Source of the DNA: Enchytraeus crypticus
Lineage: Eukaryota; Annelida; Clitellata; Enchytraeida; Enchytraeidae
Assembly (NCBI GenBank): GCA_905160935.1
Contig: CAJHZI010000811.1
Span: 1,541,501-1,605,500, forward strand
Direction: 5' to 3'
DNA: 64,000 nucleotides
Shown here: in pieces, positions 60,119 through 64,000 of the stretch
Position numbering within the stretch: the first letter of the stretch is position 1
How the letters are laid out: each line of letters opens with the position of its first letter
Program-made: the position numbers and the translations under genes
The notes under the pieces: generated by a model
Told to the model about the DNA's origin: nothing
The model's input: the letters and a program-made list of their open reading frames with translations, nothing else
Database searches by the model: none

Positions 60119-60715
60119 AACACCAAAGAGTTATGGTTTAAAACTGTCCACTAGTAACTCGCGTGCCCACCCGCATATGCCGATAAAGCTAGTTTTACTA
60201 GCAATTCGAGTTTGTGAACCTTTAAACTTTTGACCAAAATCTGTGGTGATGTCAAAAAATATTCTTTGTTTTATGCGTCGATTATATCAAACAAATTTTA
60301 GTAAATACCTTATTTTAAATTACATTATGATGTTGTTGATTACGATTTATATGTTTATGTAAACTTTTTAAAATTTTTAGTCAGAGAGCACACATCACTG
60401 TCATTTGCCCATTGCTTGAATTTCGCTTCATATAACCTGTACAGTTGTTGTTTGTCATAGGAATTGGCGTCGCGTGATTTTAATAAGTGAATAAAATAAA
60501 TAAGATGAAATGAAAACAAAATATATTAAAATAGAATACATTTTATTACACGTAAGTCCGCTCGACAATTAAGTAAAATCATAGTTGCATTAAAAAGAGA
60601 CATATAAGCCTTGGTATGTTTGTTAATTCATTTCATGAGATCAATTTCTCGAGCGATTTATCGCTGGATTGCTTAAATTTTTAATTTTCAAAGAGCAAAA
60701 GTTGCTTAGAAACCT
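60119..60715. other. Gene B intron 3, plain stretch
   Basis: Nothing recognised. Confidence 0.4.
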
Positions 60716-60719
60716 TGGA

Positions 60720-61375
60720 TCACAGCTACAATGTTACATAAACTGGATGAAAGAAGGAAATGGAAAACAATAACAGGAACAGTTGACGGAAGGAATATGT
60801 AAGATTAAATAATGAGTTTAGAAGAACAACTGACAAAGCTAGAGAACAATGATGGAATGATAAGTATGACGAGCTAAAGGATTAGGATAAAAAGAGAACG
60901 TTCTGATCTGCTGCACCAGGAAGTTCGAAAATTAACAAAAATCGAAAAGAGAGAAGCATCAAAGAACTTCAGTATAAACAACAAGGATGGTGAGCTGAAT
61001 ACTGAGATGAGTGATATAAAGGAAAAGTGGAAAGAATAAAATTAAGGACTTGTATGGCAAAGATGGAAAACCAAAAGTAATTGATTTTGAAACAGAAGAA
61101 AAAATCATGATATGGGATACTGAAGTGACCAGGAATAATGAAAGAAGAAATTCTTTAGGCAATTAGAGATATGAAAAAAGAGGCAGGCATAGATAACGTA
61201 TCGGCTCAATTTCTAAAAATTATTGAATGTGATGTAGTACTGAAACTTGTTGAATTGTGCATGGAAGGTGGCCTTGAAAGCTTAGTATATATAGTATATG
61301 CACTTAAAATTGTTAATTTAGTTCAAAGTCTAAGTGACATATGCAGGGTTTCATAGGAAGCAGACAACATAGCTT
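60720..61375 (+). mobile_element. LINE reverse transcriptase N-terminal relic
   Basis: Plus-strand frames carry FRRTTDKAREQW, KYDELK and MKEEILQAIRDMKKEAGIDN then VSAQFLK, the classical start of a non-LTR reverse transcriptase domain (I..M...KA.G.D...AE.LK). Several stops and frameshifts. Confidence 0.7.
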
Positions 61376-61754
61376 AATGAAAGGCTATTCTCTTAACTTA
61401 GGAATCATTTTTCAGACAGAAGGAGCTAATTAATTCTTTCGGTTTTTACAGTAACGATATTATGCCAATGCGTTCTTTTAAACCAAGTTACCACTAATGA
61501 GACTACTTTCAAGAATTTTATTTGATCTCAGTTTTGTTATTTTCAATAAGCATTTGATACTATTCTAGTTTTTATATTACAAAATTTTGGCTTTTCATTA
61601 TAGAAAATATTTAATTAGTGCTATTACATGATAGAAATCCCATAATCTCACACTGTATAATGTTAAGCCGCAGATTTCTGCTACTTTAAAAAGGAAAATT
61701 AAATTTGACTAGTATTTAAATATATCACCTCGCTATTGGAGATGGTTCTCGTGT
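61376..61754. other. Gene B intron 3, plain stretch
   Basis: Nothing recognised. Confidence 0.4.
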
Positions 61755-61756
61755 TG

Positions 61757-61888
61757 GGCTGAGCCAGTGGCTTGTTGGCAAGTTGTTCGACAGCGGATCA
61801 ATAGGTGCAGGGTTCAAATCCAGTGTTCTCCCCGTCACTGACATGCTATTCGTGCAAGAAACTGACGCTAAACTTGGCCTTGGCCTTG
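61757..61888 (+). repeat. tRNA-derived SINE, family 1
   Basis: 'gctgagccagtggcttgttgg', 'gcagggttcaaatccagtg' (each cut to the matching core); more diverged than most copies. Confidence 0.78.
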
Positions 61889-62120
61889 TTATGTCCGTTG
61901 AACAAAATTCAACAAACTTGTCTTATTTAAAATAGTACAATGCATAATTTGCCTTTCTTTTTAAATATCTTCAATAAAATTCATTGTACAAGCAACGAAA
62001 ATTTAATACATTTAGCAACCAGTCTCTGTTGGAAATAGTTAAATGTCATTAGTAACTAAATAAATAAAAATAAATAAATAAATTAAAAGTAAATACAAAT
62101 AGTTAATAAATAAGACAGAC

Positions 62121-62247
62121 CTAAATGAGCCAGACATCCTCACTGTGGTGTCGTAAGCTGTCTTATTGTCGAATGTTGCCGATATACAAGATTCTGGAAA
62201 TATTGGAACATTCCAATGCGAGGCTCCGTACCCTGCTATGCTCAATG
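62121..62247 (-). CDS. Receptor guanylyl cyclase gene B, exon 3 (ligand-binding domain)
   Basis: 127-bp exon: LSIAGYGASHWNVPIFPESC, SATFDNKTAYDTTVRMSG. Acceptor 'tttgcag', donor 'gtctgt'. Same length and phase as gene A exon 3. Confidence 0.92.
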
Positions 62248-62560
62248 CTGCAAAGCAAGAAATCATTTCTATAAATACATGTATATTATCAGTAAGGTTA
62301 TACGCTATTTGAGTTGTATTGCAATATATTCGATATTTGCAGTTCTTAAATTTTAAAAAATTCTTGCATTACTGAACTTGTGCGTTATTTACATGTACTT
62401 GCATAATTGAATGTCAACATGCTTGATTGATAGGGAAGATGGACCGCATATTTCATCATTACACCAAGGTTTAGGATGTTAGCACATCTTCCACAGTACC
62501 CTAACCCACATCCAGTAACACAGACTCATTGTGTGGAATGACATGAAGCTCAATACGTAG
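62248..62560. other. Gene B intron 2 part
   Basis: Nothing recognised. Confidence 0.4.
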
Positions 62561-62561
62561 A

Positions 62562-62985
62562 ATAATAATAATAATAATAATAATAAAGGTTTAACGTCCG
62601 TTTTCTCATCCAGGGATGATGTCAGGGACGTCCCCAACAGCGCATATCACTACAGATCAATTCACCCAGACCAATCTGCGAAAGAAATGTGCTGAGAAGA
62701 AGTAAGGTCCTAAACGAAAGCCAGTCCGGTGATCAAAAAGTGGTCAAGGTAGATTGATTATGTCTATGGTGGGAAAAGGTAAGTTTTAAGCTTGCTAGAG
62801 AATGTTGAAGGAGAAAAACAAGAGCGAAGATTAGCAGGTAAAGAGTTCCAGATTGTGGGTGCTGCGTAAGAAAATGAACGTCTGCCCAATGATGTGAGAA
62901 TGAGGTGTTCTTCTAATATAAATTTATGCAGAATGACATCAGGAATGTATTTATTTAAGAAAAGAAAAACGTCACACAAAATTCA
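62562..62985 (-). mobile_element. CR1-like LINE 3' end with (ATT)n tail
   Basis: Minus-strand frame RRSFSYAAPTIWNSLPANLR then FSSKLKTYLFPP and stop, followed by the untranslated end and an ATT tail at 62562-62587. A further short copy of 'aaggatgatgtcagggacg' is at 63126. Confidence 0.85.
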
Positions 62986-63184
62986 TACAATCAGGCAAAT
63001 TGAATGCAAAATGCACACAAACATTGTAACAACCAAACCATTAATCAATTCACGAACAATAGTCCATCAAAGAGAACGCCACAAGTTCTATCTAGTTGAA
63101 CACCCATTATCCATAGTTAAGTTGTTCAAGGATGATGTCAGGGACGTAATTCACGAACAATAAGCCATAAAACAGCCAACTTAC

Positions 63185-63294
63185 ACACTGAACAGAAGGG
63201 GCCAAACAGAGCGTCGATTTTGTTCTTGGTCACAAGATTTATGACAGCGCTCAGAGCCGTACGTCCGTCACAATTACCAATTCCAAACAGATAG
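63185..63294 (-). CDS. Receptor guanylyl cyclase gene B, exon 2 (ligand-binding domain)
   Basis: 110-bp exon: YLFGIGNCDGRTALSAVINL, KNKIDALFGPFCS. Acceptor 'ttgacag', donor 'gtaagt'. Its first base completes a codon begun in an exon 1 that lies beyond the right edge. Gene B as a whole is a single-pass receptor guanylyl cyclase: ectodomain exons 2-9, membrane exon 10, kinase-homology exons 11-16, signalling helix exon 17, cyclase exons 18-20. All catalytic signatures visible are intact. Confidence 0.9.
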
Positions 63295-63899
63295 CTGTCA
63301 ATCAATTAGCAAAAGATAAACAAATAAAGCAAGTTTGAAGGTAAATAAAAGGATTAAGTTAGCTGTAAGTTAATGAAATCAATCTAGCAAACACTCGTCA
63401 GAATACCTAATAGAATAGGCAAAATCTGTGGACAGATGCGACTCAAATCAAAGAGAATACATGTCACAAAACGGAAGATTTCTTACAGATTAAGTTAATT
63501 TAAAACGATTTCACATAGATATTTAATCATTATTCATTATAATCATTATATTATTAATAGTATATTTATTACCATTAAGGTATTAAGTCTCGAATAGGGG
63601 ATTGGGTGGTGGTGTGGTGTAGGACAGAGAGGATTTGAGATAGTCTATTTGTATCCCGACCCTGGTTAAACTGGGATTTAAGGGAGGATGATGATGATGA
63701 AGGCATTTCGAAAAATTCACGAAAATAATATCTGTTTAATTTTGAAGGCAATAACACTAAAAATATTTAGTTAAATTTAGTTAGGTTAATTCCCAATGTT
63801 GCACAGTAATACAGGTAAGCAAATAGTTAAAATAACGATGAGGTTTATATTTTGAGAACAAAACTTGATAAAGATTTCTAAAGAAGATATTTGGAGACT
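63295..63899. other. Gene B intron 1 part
   Basis: A (GAT)-tail LINE 3' end lies at about 63615-63700 ('tgtatcccgaccctggttaa', 'ggatgatgatgatgaag'). Otherwise nothing. Confidence 0.55.
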
Positions 63900-63901
63900 T
63901 A

Positions 63902-64000
63902 TGGATGGAGCCAGTGGCGATGTCAGTAAATTGCTCGACCGCGGATCAGTATTTGCTGGGGTTCCAAGCGTGGGCTTTTCCGTCACTGATATCACTTTCG
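63902..64000 (+). repeat. tRNA-derived SINE, family 1, cut by the window edge
   Basis: 'ggatggagccagtggcgatg', 'gaccgcggatcagtatttgc'. Confidence 0.85.

Overview
The window is metazoan DNA: spliced exons with conserved phases, long AT-rich introns, tRNA-derived SINEs, 3' stubs of several LINE families with microsatellite tails, and Tc1/mariner DNA transposons. A marine invertebrate is likely, but the sequence alone does not let me name the phylum.

Host genes. Two paralogous membrane guanylyl cyclase genes (natriuretic-peptide-receptor type) lie head to tail on the minus strand. Gene A starts at 27637 (exon 1: signal peptide and start of the ligand-binding domain) and runs left through exons at 23185, 21417, 2172, 1457 and 33, then leaves the window. 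Gene B enters from the right edge (first visible exon 63185-63294) and can be followed through 19 phase-compatible exons to 35819. They encode the ligand-binding ectodomain, one membrane helix, kinase-homology domain, signalling helix and most of the cyclase domain. The four exons at which both genes can be compared base for base (110, 127, 227 and 200 bp) have identical lengths in A and B. The last coding exon(s) of gene B were not found.

Nested element. Intron 3 of gene A holds a near-whole Polinton/Maverick of about 17.3 kb (2554-19897), flanked by perfect 6-bp target duplications 'tataca' and ended by about 152-bp inverted repeats that are themselves palindromes. It carries protein-primed DNA polymerase with an HNH-like insert, integrase, packaging ATPase, adenain-like protease, double and single jelly-roll capsid proteins, a phospholipase A2-like protein, a fiber-like protein, small zinc-finger proteins and several unknowns. 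It looks young, with about two interrupted coding regions. Nearly all leftward genes, plus one rightward H-type-lectin-like gene, start inside the motif TAAATG. A separate cassette at 18.2-19.5 kb lacks that motif and has TATA-type promoters. Four copies of a 42-bp palindrome sit between the two gene sets.

Other repeats. A 1.6-kb DD37D mariner-like element with 460-bp fold-back arms lies between two cyclase exons of gene B. A 0.95-kb mariner relic lies near 57 kb. About 14 copies of one tRNA-derived SINE, three of a second SINE, and many LINE 3' ends with (ATT)n, (ATTG)n, (GA)n, (GAT)n or (AATA)n tails fill the introns. Most microsatellites here look like, or adjoin, such tails. The novelty worth pursuing is in the Polinton: the shared TAAATG start signal, the lectin and fiber genes that each left partial copies elsewhere in the element, and the palindrome array.
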